NCBI RefSeq assembly: GCF_002356335.1
Contig: NZ_AP018165.1
Coordinates: 2,232,001-2,296,000 of the forward strand
Source of the DNA: [Mycobacterium] stephanolepidis
Lineage (GTDB): Bacteria; Actinomycetota; Actinomycetes; Mycobacteriales; Mycobacteriaceae
Length of the DNA: 64,000 nucleotides
Direction of reading: 5' to 3'
Each line of letters begins with the position of its first letter. Position 1 is the first letter of the stretch. Positions 1 through 10,011 of the stretch are shown here, one piece after another. Under the pieces are notes generated by a model. The model ran no database searches, was not told the origin of the DNA, and saw only the letters and a program-made list of their open reading frames with translations. The translations under genes were made by a program, and so were the position numbers.

Positions 1-1
1 G

Positions 2-235
2 GGTCTGCTCTTCGACACCTTCATCATCCGGGCATTCATGACTCCGGCAATCGCCGCCCTCATGGGTCGATGGTTCTGGTGGCCCATGAAGGTGAGCAAG
101 TACGCCACCGATCCGCCACCGCCTCCGGTGCCGGTCGAGCGACAGGATCCACCGCCGCCGGCTCCTGTTCCGGTCGGTTCGGGTCCCGTACATGATGAAG
201 CAGTCACCACGGAGTTCCCACGACCAGCTATCTAA
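2..235 (+). CDS. MmpL-family RND transporter, 3' end only
   Basis: Only the last 77 residues are in the window; the frame is open from base 2 to the TAA at 233-235. The sequence begins [20 protein letters not shown] and continues GRWFWWP. This is the end of the last transmembrane helix and the cytosolic exit typical of mycobacterial MmpL proteins, inner-membrane exporters of lipids and siderophores. The tail that follows is proline-rich ([16 protein letters not shown]) and presumably cytosolic. An Rv0455c-like gene lies just downstream on the other strand; in M. tuberculosis that gene is near mmpS4-mmpL4, so an MmpL4/MmpL5-type siderophore or drug exporter is plausible. The subfamily cannot be fixed from 77 residues. 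Confidence 0.9.
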   Translation, partial: GLLFDTFIIRAFMTPAIAALMGRWFWWPMKVSKYATDPPPPPVPVERQDPPPPAPVPVGSGPVHDEAVTTEFPRPAI

Positions 236-242
236 CGGTCAC

Positions 243-283
243 AGAGTTCGGCCCCCATGCTCACGGCATGGGGGCCGAACTCT
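243..283. terminator. Perfect 18-bp hairpin after mmpL
   Basis: Arms 243-260 and 266-283 are perfectly complementary around a 5-base loop, and TTT follows at 283-285. It starts eight bases after the mmpL stop codon. It is well placed as the mmpL terminator and could also act on the opposite strand. Confidence 0.85.
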
Positions 284-319
284 TTGTAGGTGTTTGTGCA
301 GTCTGGCCGTACAGACAGA

Positions 320-356
320 AAAATGCCCCGCCGGTGTGATCACCGCGGGGCATTTT
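320..356 (-). terminator. Terminator of the DUF5078 gene
   Basis: Arms 320-330 and 346-356 pair around an inner stem (332-336 with 341-345) and a 4-base loop, with one bulged base. Read on the minus strand, a run of Ts follows the stem. It lies directly behind the stop codon of the minus-strand gene at 369. With the hairpin at 243-283 it gives each of the two convergent genes its own terminator. Confidence 0.75.
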
Positions 357-368
357 CCGTGCGCGTGG

Positions 369-845
369 TTAGGGGCCGTCCCACACCGACATATCGGATG
401 GGTACTTGCTGCAATTCTCGGTGCCCTTGGCGACGACACCCTTGTTGTTGAAGAAGATCTTGCCCCAGTTGGGCCACTGCGATGTCAACGCCTCGGGCGG
501 GTAGTTCACCGCGAAGACCTCGGACTCCGCACGACGGCCCGCGTAGTCCTTGGCGAAGAACTCGTGAATCCGATCGATCGTCGCCTGCTGCACGTAGTCG
601 GGCTTGTTGTTCTTGTCGATCATGTACCGCGTGTAGTAAATCGGGTCATAATCGCGAACAGCAGCCAGATATTGTTCGGCTGTACACGTGGTTTTCAACA
701 TCCGGCGGGGAATTGGGTAGTCATCGGTGGAGTCTGCGGAGGCAATCGCGGGCACTGTGCTCGCGGCAATTCCCGCGGTGACTATCGCAATTCCGGCAGC
801 GCGGAAAGAACCGCGAATATTGCTACGAATAGAGTTCAGGCGCAT
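369..845 (-). CDS. Secreted DUF5078 protein, Rv0455c-like
   Basis: 158 residues. A signal peptide (about residues 1-38, ending AIASADS) precedes a mature domain with the family core YPIPRRM...[14 protein letters not shown] and [16 protein letters not shown]. Two cysteines (one in TTCTAEQ, one near the C-terminus in ENCSKY) are placed to form a disulfide. From memory, M. tuberculosis Rv0455c is a small periplasmic or secreted protein needed for efficient siderophore secretion together with MmpL4/MmpL5. Its convergent position next to an mmpL end fits that role. I saw no clear IdeR-type palindrome in the 60 bases upstream, so iron control is not evident here. Family assignment is strong; the siderophore role is inferred from the ortholog. 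Confidence 0.85.
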   Translation of the reverse strand: MRLNSIRSNIRGSFRAAGIAIVTAGIAASTVPAIASADSTDDYPIPRRMLKTTCTAEQYLAAVRDYDPIYYTRYMIDKNNKPDYVQQATIDRIHEFFAKDYAGRRAESEVFAVNYPPEALTSQWPNWGKIFFNNKGVVAKGTENCSKYPSDMSVWDGP

Positions 846-907
846 GGCGCCATTGTAGCGGTTTTTACGCAGGTCCGGGGTACGAAAGTGACTAATTTGA
901 CTGATGG

Positions 908-1327
908 TTACGGGTTGAAGTGTCCGCAGGTGACCGTGTCGTTGACGGGTCCGTTGAAGATCCCGAGGGCGGGCGGCACGGTCAGGTCCTGGGAATCGAC
1001 CACGACATCGTCGACCTGCACTTCACAGTGCAATCCGATCCCGTAGGGGGGCAGCACCCGTACGGCCATGCCGGCTTGTTGGGGATCTTCCATCACCAGG
1101 TTCACTTCCCAGCTCTCGCCCGGCCCCAGACGCGGTTGTTCGGTACGCCGGTCCACCGGATCGGTCTTGAACGTCACGGAGATGCCACGACCTATCCCAT
1201 CGACACGAGCGATGTAACTGATGTTGTGCAACTCGGCGGCGGAGGCTGGTGCTGCCGGCAGGGCGAAGATCATCGCCGCTGCCCCGGCAACGCACAGCCC
1301 ACGGAGGAGGGGGCGCATAGCGGGCAT
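908..1327 (-). CDS. Exported protein of unknown function
   Basis: 139 residues from the ATG at 1327; a second ATG at 1318 (MRPLLRGLC) gives a neater signal peptide, and a TTG at 1342 is possible. A hydrophobic signal ends near [10 protein letters not shown]. The mature part is about 105 residues and beta-rich ([35 protein letters not shown]), with two cysteines in LHCEV and TVTCGHFNP. The pattern of strands and a C-terminal disulfide loosely recalls the extracytoplasmic domain of MmpS proteins, but there is no membrane anchor and I do not recognise the family. It lies 62 bases upstream of the DUF5078 gene on the same strand. Confidence 0.7.
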   Translation of the reverse strand: MPAMRPLLRGLCVAGAAAMIFALPAAPASAAELHNISYIARVDGIGRGISVTFKTDPVDRRTEQPRLGPGESWEVNLVMEDPQQAGMAVRVLPPYGIGLHCEVQVDDVVVDSQDLTVPPALGIFNGPVNDTVTCGHFNP

Positions 1328-1360
1328 CTTACCGGCGTCCAAGAAGCGTCGGCAACGTGA

Positions 1361-2359
1361 TCAGTCCAGGTCAGCAGGGTCTTCGCGGTGATGCACCCCG
1401 AGCTGTTCGCACGCCGTGTTGAGCACCCGCTGTACGGCCAACGTGTCGGCGAGGGGCATCACGGTGCTCTGCGCCCTGCCATCGAGCAGGCATTCGGTTA
1501 CCTCGGCCAGCTCGTGACTGTATCCGCCGCCGACGGGCGGCTTCACTATCGGCTCAGGGGCAGATCCCTTGCGGTGCAACACTATTTCGCGAGGGTGATG
1601 GAATCGGGGGAGGATATCGATCCAGCCCTCGGTGCCGAATATGCGCGCCTGGCCGGGCGTGTGATGTAGCAGTGAACACAGCAGCGTCGCGGTGCGTCCG
1701 TCGTCATAGCGCAAGAGCAGTCCGGCCTCGGCGTCAACCCCGGTGGGGAACAACGAGCCGTGTGCCACCACCGCGGCCGGATCGCCGAGGAAGTACTGGG
1801 CCAGCGAGACCACGTAGACGCCGAGGTCCAACAACGCGCCGCCGCCCAGCGTCGGACTGAACAATCGGTCGTCGGGATCGAACGGGCGGTCCACTCCCAG
1901 ATCTGCCTGGACCTGGCGGACCTCGCCGATGGCCCCGTCGTCGACAAGCTTCTTGGCCGCGACGATCGCAGGCTGAAACCGGGTCCACATCGCCTCCATG
2001 GCAAAAACACCACGCGCCCTTGCGATATCGATGATCTCCTGTGCTCCGGATACCGTTGCGGTGAAAGTCTTCTCGACCAGGATCGCCTTGCCCGCGGTGA
2101 GCGCGGCGATGGCGGCCCGTCGATGCTGGGGATGTGGGGTGGCTATGTACACGGCGTCCACATCGGGATCGGAGAGCAACTCCCGGTACGAGTCGAAGGC
2201 TCGCGGAATGCGATGCGTCGCCGCAAAGTCACGGGCACGCTCGGTCGACCGGGAGGCAACGGCTACCAGCTCCGCTCCCGGTGTGAGCGGGAAGTCGCGG
2301 GCCACGTTTCCCGCGATGCGGCCCGGTCCGATGATTCCCCAGCGAATGGTGTCAGGCAT
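1361..2359 (-). CDS. Gfo/Idh/MocA-family NAD(P)-dependent oxidoreductase
   Basis: 332 residues. The N-terminal Rossmann fold begins IRWGIIGPGRIAGNVARDF, with the glycine-rich nucleotide loop at residues 9-14. The family signature follows as VYIATPHPQHRRAAIAAL and then GKAILVEKTFT (EKP is usual; here EKT). The C-terminal half is the beta-sheet substrate and dimer domain. The family oxidises or reduces sugars, inositols or dihydrodiols; the substrate cannot be read here. Its start overlaps the 3' end of the DUF402 gene by eight bases on the same strand, so the two are probably co-translated. Confidence 0.88.
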   Translation of the reverse strand: MPDTIRWGIIGPGRIAGNVARDFPLTPGAELVAVASRSTERARDFAATHRIPRAFDSYRELLSDPDVDAVYIATPHPQHRRAAIAALTAGKAILVEKTFTATVSGAQEIIDIARARGVFAMEAMWTRFQPAIVAAKKLVDDGAIGEVRQVQADLGVDRPFDPDDRLFSPTLGGGALLDLGVYVVSLAQYFLGDPAAVVAHGSLFPTGVDAEAGLLLRYDDGRTATLLCSLLHHTPGQARIFGTEGWIDILPRFHHPREIVLHRKGSAPEPIVKPPVGGGYSHELAEVTECLLDGRAQSTVMPLADTLAVQRVLNTACEQLGVHHREDPADLD

Positions 2360-2876
2360 GAGCGTCTCCGTTCGGGTCGCGCCAGGTCAACGGCATTCCG
2401 GCGGCGGTTAACCACGCGTTCAGATCGTGACCGTGCCCGGCGAGGTTATCGATGGCGGTGGCTGCCCGGCGGATCGCGAGCTCGGATGTGGCAGTAGACA
2501 GCAACCCTGCGCTGTGCGCGTCAAGCAACTCATCCACATCGGTCAGTTCGGTTTCGCGTCCGCAGCGCACCACGAGGTCAAGATAGTGGTCGACGGCCAC
2601 CCACTGTGACGGCCCGGGGATGAAGTCGCCCACGTCGAGGTAGAAATCCTGGTCGCGCTCATATCCAGGATTGAAATGGAAGATGTTCGCGCGCAGTCCC
2701 AACGTCGGGAGCAGCCAGGACTCTAAGTAGTGAAATTGTGCCCGACCGGGCGTCGGACGTGCCATGAAAAGTCCCCAGGGCTCCACCCGGTACTCATCCA
2801 CCGATCGCACGATTCCCTTGGGATCGGTGTTCGTCATGGCATCGAGGTCGAAGATCTCGCGTTTGGGCGGGTGCAC
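2352..2876 (-). CDS. DUF402 protein, Rv1632c-like
   Basis: 174 residues, GTG start at 2876. The sequence [19 protein letters not shown] and the core [20 protein letters not shown] match the DUF402 fold, whose studied members (FomD-type) hydrolyse nucleoside diphosphates or nucleotidyl phosphonates with divalent metals. The acidic cluster in DQDFYLDV is the expected metal site. The M. tuberculosis equivalent stands immediately before uvrB in divergent orientation, exactly as here. The substrate is unknown. It overlaps the downstream oxidoreductase by eight bases. Confidence 0.85.
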   Translation of the reverse strand: MHPPKREIFDLDAMTNTDPKGIVRSVDEYRVEPWGLFMARPTPGRAQFHYLESWLLPTLGLRANIFHFNPGYERDQDFYLDVGDFIPGPSQWVAVDHYLDLVVRCGRETELTDVDELLDAHSAGLLSTATSELAIRRAATAIDNLAGHGHDLNAWLTAAGMPLTWRDPNGDAHA

Positions 2877-2941
2877 GCTGGTTTCCTGCTGCCTTCCTGT
2901 CGTCTCGGGTGAATGTCGGACCGTCGGCTTACTCTGGGCTC

Positions 2942-5101
<2,160 letters not shown>

Positions 5102-5554
5102 TCAGCTCGGATCGGCGAGCAGGAGTGCACCGGTCGACCCGTCCTCGGCGAGGACGTCGGCGGGATTGAACAGCGTGCATTTGGTCATGGACAGGCATCC
5201 GCAGCCGATGCATCCGGTGAGCTTCTCCTGCATGTCCGCGATGGCGTTCTTGCGCTCTTCCAGATGCGAATGCCACTGACGCGAGATTCGTTGCCAGTCG
5301 CGAGTGCTCGGCGCCCGATCGTCAGGCAGGCTCGACAACACCTCGGCGACTTCCGACAAGGGGATGCCGAATCCGGTCGCGACCCGGATCAGCGAGATCC
5401 GGCGCAACGCGTGGCGCCGGAACACCCGTGCGTTGCCGGATGTGCGTTCGGCGGGAATCAGGCCGATATCGGCGTAGTACCGCACTGCGGATACCGCGAT
5501 TCCGGAGCGCCTGGCCACTTCGCCTATCGGCAACAGCTCGGCCTTGTCCTTCAT
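5102..5554 (-). CDS. soxR: SoxR, redox-sensing MerR-family regulator
   Basis: 150 residues from the ATG at 5554, behind AGGAGA; a GTG at 5557 is one codon earlier. The N-terminal MerR winged helix (LPIGEVARRSGIAVSAVRYY) is followed by a long dimer helix and the SoxR [2Fe-2S] motif GCIGCGCLSMTKC (about 118-130). Oxidation of the cluster by redox-cycling compounds turns SoxR into an activator. In actinobacteria and pseudomonads its targets are usually exporters or enzymes for redox-active molecules. Here the target is probably the divergent MFS gene 46 bases away, whose promoter carries a SoxR-like palindrome. Confidence 0.95.
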   Translation of the reverse strand: MKDKAELLPIGEVARRSGIAVSAVRYYADIGLIPAERTSGNARVFRRHALRRISLIRVATGFGIPLSEVAEVLSSLPDDRAPSTRDWQRISRQWHSHLEERKNAIADMQEKLTGCIGCGCLSMTKCTLFNPADVLAEDGSTGALLLADPS

Positions 5555-5563
5555 CACCTCTCC

Positions 5564-5600
5564 TTGATCTCAAGTGCACTTTAGCCCATAGCGTGTCGAC
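5564..5600 (+). promoter_or_regulatory. SoxR-type promoter of the MFS gene
   Basis: A -35-like TTGATC at 5564-5569 and a -10-like TAGCGT at 5589-5594 are separated by 19 bases, the long spacer typical of MerR-activated promoters. The imperfect palindrome CTCAAGTGCACTTTAG at 5569-5584 lies within the spacer, as SoxR boxes do. The predicted transcription start falls at about 5600-5601, the first base of the MFS start codon, so the mRNA would be leaderless. Elements are read by eye; SoxR binding is inferred. Confidence 0.6.
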
Positions 5601-7049
5601 ATGACTCACGATCAGGGGACCGGCGGTTGGCGGGATCTGTTGTGCGGGCGGCAACTCGGCATTGTCACGGTGCTCGCCGGTGGCGTGGCGCTCTACGCCA
5701 CCAACGTGTATCTCACTACCAGTCTGTTGCCGAGTGCCGTCGCTGACATCGGTGGGGAACGTTTCTACGCATGGGTGACAACGCTGTACTTGATCGCTTC
5801 GGTCAGTGCCGCGACGGTGGTGAGTCCGCTTCTTGGCTGGGCCGGTCCGCGGGGCGCATACCTTCTGGCGTTTGGTGCGTTCGCGGTCGGCACCCTCGTG
5901 TGTGCGGTGGCGCCGGCAATGCAGGTCATGCTCGCCGGGTGCGCGATCCAGGGTGCGGCAGGCGGACTGCTGGCAGGGTTGGCCTATGCGGTCATCAATC
6001 TTTCACTGCCACAACGGTTATGGACACGAGCCTCGGCGCTCACATCGGCGATGTGGGGTGTTGGGACCTTTGTGGGTCCCGCAGCCGGCGGGCTGTTCGC
6101 ACAGTTCGGACTGTGGCGGTGGGCATTCGCGTCGTTGACGCTGGTCACCCTTGGCATCGCCGCGATGGTGCCCACGGTATTGCCTCGGCCGGATGGCGCG
6201 AATGTCGCGGCTGCCGGGCGCGGCGCTCCGGTGCGGTCGCTGTTCATCCTCACGGCGGCGGCCGCCCTGGTGGCCGTGGCCGGGCTCCAGTCCTCGATGC
6301 CCACCATGGTGGGGTTGATCGCAGCGGCAGCTGCTCTGGTGATCCTGTTCGTCGTACTCGACCGCCGTGCCACCGCATCGGTATTGCCCACATCGGTCTT
6401 CGCCGACAATCCGCTCAAGTGGATCTATCTGACGATCGCGGTGCTGGCGGCGGCCTCCATGGTGGAGACATTCATTCCGTTCTTCGGCCAGCGCCTCGGG
6501 CACCTGATCCCGGTCGCTGCGGGATTCCTAGGGGCCACTTTGGCATTCGGATGGACCGTTGGCGAAATGATCAGCGCTTCGGCCAGGGCGCGGACCGTCG
6601 CACGTGTGGTGACGATCGCTCCCGTCGTGGTTGCGGCAGGACTCGTCCTGACTGGTCTGTTGCAGCGTGCTGGTGCCGGCACCCTGGAGATCGCCTTCTG
6701 GGCGCTCGGTTTCGCGGTGACGGGAGCCGGTATCGGTATGGCCTGGCCGCATTTGGCGTCTGCCGCGATGTCGGTGTCGTCCGATTCGGACGAAAGTGCG
6801 GCGGCCGCAGCGGCCATCAGCACCGTTCAGCTGATCGCCGGAGCCTTCGGTGCCGGGTTGGCGGGGGTACTCGTGAATCTCGGCGGGTCGGAAGCGCGCG
6901 GGGCCCACCTACTGTTCCTGGGGTTCGCCGCGATCGTGCTATCGGGTGTTGTGTTGTCCTCCAGAGTGTTTCGCTCCGATGCCGGCCCCGGGCGGGGAAC
7001 CGACATGACGAATACTGCGCGGGAGAGCGCGGTAAGGGCCCCCATATAG
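5601..7049 (+). CDS. MFS multidrug-type efflux transporter, Rv1634-like
   Basis: 482 residues. The protein is almost wholly hydrophobic, with 12-14 predicted membrane helices starting at ATNVYLTTSLLPSAVADI, and has the major-facilitator drug:proton antiporter look. The same gene follows uvrB in M. tuberculosis (Rv1634, annotated as a drug efflux protein). No ribosome site precedes the ATG; the upstream promoter geometry suggests a leaderless transcript. Divergence from soxR suggests induction by redox-cycling drugs or pigments and export of such compounds. Substrate is unknown. Confidence 0.88.
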   Translation: MTHDQGTGGWRDLLCGRQLGIVTVLAGGVALYATNVYLTTSLLPSAVADIGGERFYAWVTTLYLIASVSAATVVSPLLGWAGPRGAYLLAFGAFAVGTLVCAVAPAMQVMLAGCAIQGAAGGLLAGLAYAVINLSLPQRLWTRASALTSAMWGVGTFVGPAAGGLFAQFGLWRWAFASLTLVTLGIAAMVPTVLPRPDGANVAAAGRGAPVRSLFILTAAAALVAVAGLQSSMPTMVGLIAAAAALVILFVVLDRRATASVLPTSVFADNPLKWIYLTIAVLAAASMVETFIPFFGQRLGHLIPVAAGFLGATLAFGWTVGEMISASARARTVARVVTIAPVVVAAGLVLTGLLQRAGAGTLEIAFWALGFAVTGAGIGMAWPHLASAAMSVSSDSDESAAAAAAISTVQLIAGAFGAGLAGVLVNLGGSEARGAHLLFLGFAAIVLSGVVLSSRVFRSDAGPGRGTDMTNTARESAVRAPI

Positions 7050-7062
7050 GCGTCCCGGGTGT

Positions 7063-8508
7063 ATGAACGGAACCATGCATCGGATTTTCGCCCTCGCGGC
7101 CGCCGTGCTCGCACTCACTTCCTGCGGGACGACACAGAACCAGGGCTCGCCGGCAAGTAGCGCTCCGTCCACCACCGATGATCGCGGCGCGTTTCGAGAC
7201 TTGTACCGGGAGTTGATCGAGACCAATACGACCGCGTCGCAGGGGAGTTGCACCGAGGCCGCGCAGAAGATGGCCGATCGTCTCAAGTCCGCCGGATACA
7301 GCGACAAGGACTTGGTGCTGTTCAGTCCGCCGGGTCATCCCAAGGACGGCGGACTGGTCGCGACACTCGCCGGAGCCGAGGCGGGTGCCAAGCCCATTCT
7401 GCTGCTGGCTCATATCGACGTTGTCGAGGCCAAACGCGAGGACTGGAAGCGTGATCCGTTCACCCTCGCCGAGGAGAACGGATACTTCTACGCCCGCGGT
7501 GCCGAGGACGACAAGGCCATGGCCGCAATCTTCGTGGACAGTCTCATTCGGTACCGCGCCGAGAGCTTCGTGCCGAAACGCCCCATCCGGATCGCATTGA
7601 CCTGCGGAGAAGAAGGTGGCGGGCAGGTCAACGGTGCCGAGTGGCTACATCAAAACCGCCCCGAGCTTGTCGACGCCGAATTCGTCGTCAACGAGGGCGC
7701 CGGTGGCGACCTCGACGAACAGAACAAGCCCATCCTGCTGGAAATCCAGGCGGGTCAGAAGATCTACCAGGACTTCACCCTTGAAGTCACCGACGAGGGC
7801 GGACACAGCAGCCAGCCCCGACCGTTCAACGCGATACAGGCTCTCGGAGCGGGTCTGAACCGGCTGGCGGCCGTGCCGTTCCCGGTTCAGCTCAACGATG
7901 TGACCCGGGCGTATTTCACAGCGCAGGCCCCGCTGCAGCCAGGTGAAGTGGGTCGGGCGATGTCGGCAATCGTCGCCAATCCGCACGATCAGGCGGCGAC
8001 ATCGGTGCTGTCCCGGAATCCGCTGTACAACGCGATGCTGCGCACCACCTGTGTCCCCACGAAAATTCAAGGCGGACATGCCAACAACGCGCTGCCGCAA
8101 CGCGCCACCGCGAATGTGAACTGCCGCATACTGCCCGACGGGAGCGCCGCCGCGGTGCAAGAGAGCATTGTCAAGGCAGTCGACGATCCCAAGGTCACCG
8201 TGAAACCCGCCAAGGAGTTCCGCACCGACGTCGCCACCGTCCCACCGTTGACTCCGCAGATCATCGACCCCATCAAGGCCGTGGCCGGATCCATGTGGCC
8301 CGGAGTGCCACTGGTCCCGACGATGTCGACCGGAGCAACCGATGCCATCTACTTCGGGAAGACCCCGGTGTATGGACTCAGCGGCATATTCGCCCAGCCG
8401 GGGGAGACCCACGCACACGGCTTGGATGAACGAATCCAAGTGAAATCCTTGTACGACGGCCGGGCATTTCTCTATCAAGTCATCAAGCTCTACTCCAACG
8501 GTGCGTGA
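7063..8508 (+). CDS. M20-family zinc peptidase, lipoprotein
   Basis: 481 residues from the ATG at 7063; ATG 7075 (MHRIFAL) is an equally good start. The signal peptide ends in the lipobox LTSC (C21), so it is probably lipid-anchored outside the membrane. M20/ArgE-type metal ligands are visible: HID (H117, D119), the AEDD segment (D149) and CGEEGG (E183, E184). A dimerisation domain follows (DEGGHSSQP). The family cleaves dipeptides, N-acyl amino acids or short peptides; the substrate is not predictable. It lies 13 bases after the MFS gene and may be co-transcribed with it. Confidence 0.88.
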   Translation: MNGTMHRIFALAAAVLALTSCGTTQNQGSPASSAPSTTDDRGAFRDLYRELIETNTTASQGSCTEAAQKMADRLKSAGYSDKDLVLFSPPGHPKDGGLVATLAGAEAGAKPILLLAHIDVVEAKREDWKRDPFTLAEENGYFYARGAEDDKAMAAIFVDSLIRYRAESFVPKRPIRIALTCGEEGGGQVNGAEWLHQNRPELVDAEFVVNEGAGGDLDEQNKPILLEIQAGQKIYQDFTLEVTDEGGHSSQPRPFNAIQALGAGLNRLAAVPFPVQLNDVTRAYFTAQAPLQPGEVGRAMSAIVANPHDQAATSVLSRNPLYNAMLRTTCVPTKIQGGHANNALPQRATANVNCRILPDGSAAAVQESIVKAVDDPKVTVKPAKEFRTDVATVPPLTPQIIDPIKAVAGSMWPGVPLVPTMSTGATDAIYFGKTPVYGLSGIFAQPGETHAHGLDERIQVKSLYDGRAFLYQVIKLYSNGA

Positions 8509-8714
8509 ATTTTACTCCAACGGCGGGTGACCGCGTGGCGTATTGGCGCGTGATGGTCCTCATAGCGGGATTGAGGCGCAGGCCATACCTGCGTGCGCAC
8601 CCGGCGAGGGAAAATCACCGGCATAGCCCGACACAATCAGCCAAATGACGCATGGCCGGGGCCCTTCCCGGCTAATCTCATCTGGCCTGGTCAAACGGAA
8701 CTGGAGGACCTTTC

Positions 8715-9155
8715 ATGAGTGCATACAGCACTGTCGTTGTCGGTACCGACGGATCGGATTCGTCGTACCGGGCGGTCGACCGCGCTGGAGCCATCGCGGG
8801 CGCTGCCGGTGCCAAGCTCATCGTCGCGACCGCGTACTTCCCGGAGAACAACCCCCACTCGGCCGATGTCCTCAAGGACGACGCATACAAGGTGACCGGC
8901 AAGGCACCCGTCTACGACATCCTGCGCACCGCCCGCGAGCGCGCCGCAGCAGCGGGCGCGACGAGCGTCGAAGAGCGCTCGATCGAGGGAGCGCCGGTGG
9001 ATGCGCTGCTGGATCTGGTTGTGGATTCCAAGGCTGACCTGCTGGTCGTCGGCAATGTCGGTCTGAACACCATTGCCGGACGCCTGCTGGGCTCGGTTCC
9101 TTCGGATGTCGCACGCCGCTCCAAGTGCGACGTGCTGATCGTTCACACCACCTAG
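8715..9155 (+). CDS. Universal stress protein, Rv1636-like
   Basis: 146 residues behind a strong GGAGGAC ribosome site. It is a single UspA domain: the N-terminal strand YSTVVVGTDGSDSS and the nucleotide-binding segment VVGNVGLNTIAGRLLGSVP (about 113-131). The sequence is closely similar to M. tuberculosis Rv1636, which has been reported to bind cAMP in preference to ATP. A cytosolic stress or cyclic-nucleotide buffering role is therefore likely. It stands alone between an M20 peptidase and a convergent MBL gene. I found no convincing DosR box upstream. Confidence 0.93.
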   Translation: MSAYSTVVVGTDGSDSSYRAVDRAGAIAGAAGAKLIVATAYFPENNPHSADVLKDDAYKVTGKAPVYDILRTARERAAAAGATSVEERSIEGAPVDALLDLVVDSKADLLVVGNVGLNTIAGRLLGSVPSDVARRSKCDVLIVHTT

Positions 9156-9163
9156 ACCGGCGA

Positions 9164-9199
9164 GCGCGAACGGGGCCGGCTTACCAGCCTCGTTCGCGC
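9164..9199. terminator. Hairpin between convergent USP and MBL genes
   Basis: Arms 9164-9175 and 9188-9199 form 12 pairs (one G-T) around a 12-base loop. There is no T tract on either side, which is common for mycobacterial terminators. The right arm overlaps the last codons of the MBL gene. It is placed to stop both convergent transcripts. Confidence 0.45.
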
Positions 9200-9858
9200 C
9201 ATTCGCCGAGCGATTCGCGCTCGGCGCCCAACGTGGTGTCGTCACCATGTCCGGGGTATACGACCGTGGAGTCGGCGTATGTGCCGAAGAGCCGTTCGCT
9301 GACATCGTCGAGCAGTTGGTCGAAGTCCTCGCGGCTGAAGGTCTTTCCGACACCACCGGGGAAGAGTGAATCCCCGGTGAAGAGGTGAGTCACACCGTCG
9401 GCGGTGAACGCCAGGGCCACCGAGCCCGGAGTATGTCCGCGCAGATGGATCACGTCGAAATGCAGATCACCGATGTCGAAGCTGTCTCCCCCGGCCAGCA
9501 GCGTGGTGGGCGGCACCGGAAGCGGACCGGCATCTAGATCATGTGCGGCGCTGCGAGATTCTGTCTTCTTGACGATCGCCTCGAGTGCCTGCCAGTGATC
9601 GAAATGCTGATGTGTGGTGACAATCAGCTCGATGTTCGGGGCGTTCTCGTCCAGCAGGGTGGCCAACCGCTCGGCATCGTTGGCCGCGTCGATCAGCAAC
9701 GACTTGCCGGTGTTGGTGCATGTCACGATGTATGCGTTGTTATCCATCGGCCCCACCGAGGCCTTGATGATGGTCGCGCCGCCCACGGTGCGACGAGCCA
9801 CCCCGGCGCCCGGCTCGATATGGCCGGAATAGTCGTCGTCGATGGTGATGGAGGTCAT
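9181..9858 (-). CDS. Metallo-beta-lactamase-fold hydrolase, Rv1637c-like
   Basis: 225 residues from the ATG at 9858 (MTSITIDDDYSGH), the start that matches M. tuberculosis Rv1637c; the frame extends 19 codons further without support. The metal-binding motif THQHFDHW (HxHxDH) is at about 84-91, with further ligands in HLRGHTPGS, FTGDSLF and YPGHGDD. This is the glyoxalase II-like pattern, so it probably hydrolyses a thioester, but the substrate is unknown. It is convergent with the USP gene and divergent from uvrA. Confidence 0.9.
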   Translation of the reverse strand: MTSITIDDDYSGHIEPGAGVARRTVGGATIIKASVGPMDNNAYIVTCTNTGKSLLIDAANDAERLATLLDENAPNIELIVTTHQHFDHWQALEAIVKKTESRSAAHDLDAGPLPVPPTTLLAGGDSFDIGDLHFDVIHLRGHTPGSVALAFTADGVTHLFTGDSLFPGGVGKTFSREDFDQLLDDVSERLFGTYADSTVVYPGHGDDTTLGAERESLGEWRERGW

Positions 9859-10011
9859 GGTTTCACCGTAGTGGCCCCCAGTGGCGGGGAGGTTGTCGGT
9901 GCCTCGTCCTAGCATGGAGTCGACGACTCAGTCGGCTCCGGTTCCAGATGGGGATACGGCCGCTGAGCTATGCGAAAACACCTGCACATGGGGCAGTGTG
10001 GAAGGAGACAG

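Noticed and set aside
2877..2941. SOS (LexA) box for uvrB, and likewise upstream of uvrA and recN
   Set aside because: No TCGAAC-N4-GTTCGA-like palindrome was found in these gaps.
8640..8712. Possible DosR box upstream of the universal stress protein gene
   Set aside because: The GC-rich run near 8660-8675 only loosely resembles the DosR consensus (no GGGACT/AGTCCC core), so it is not called.
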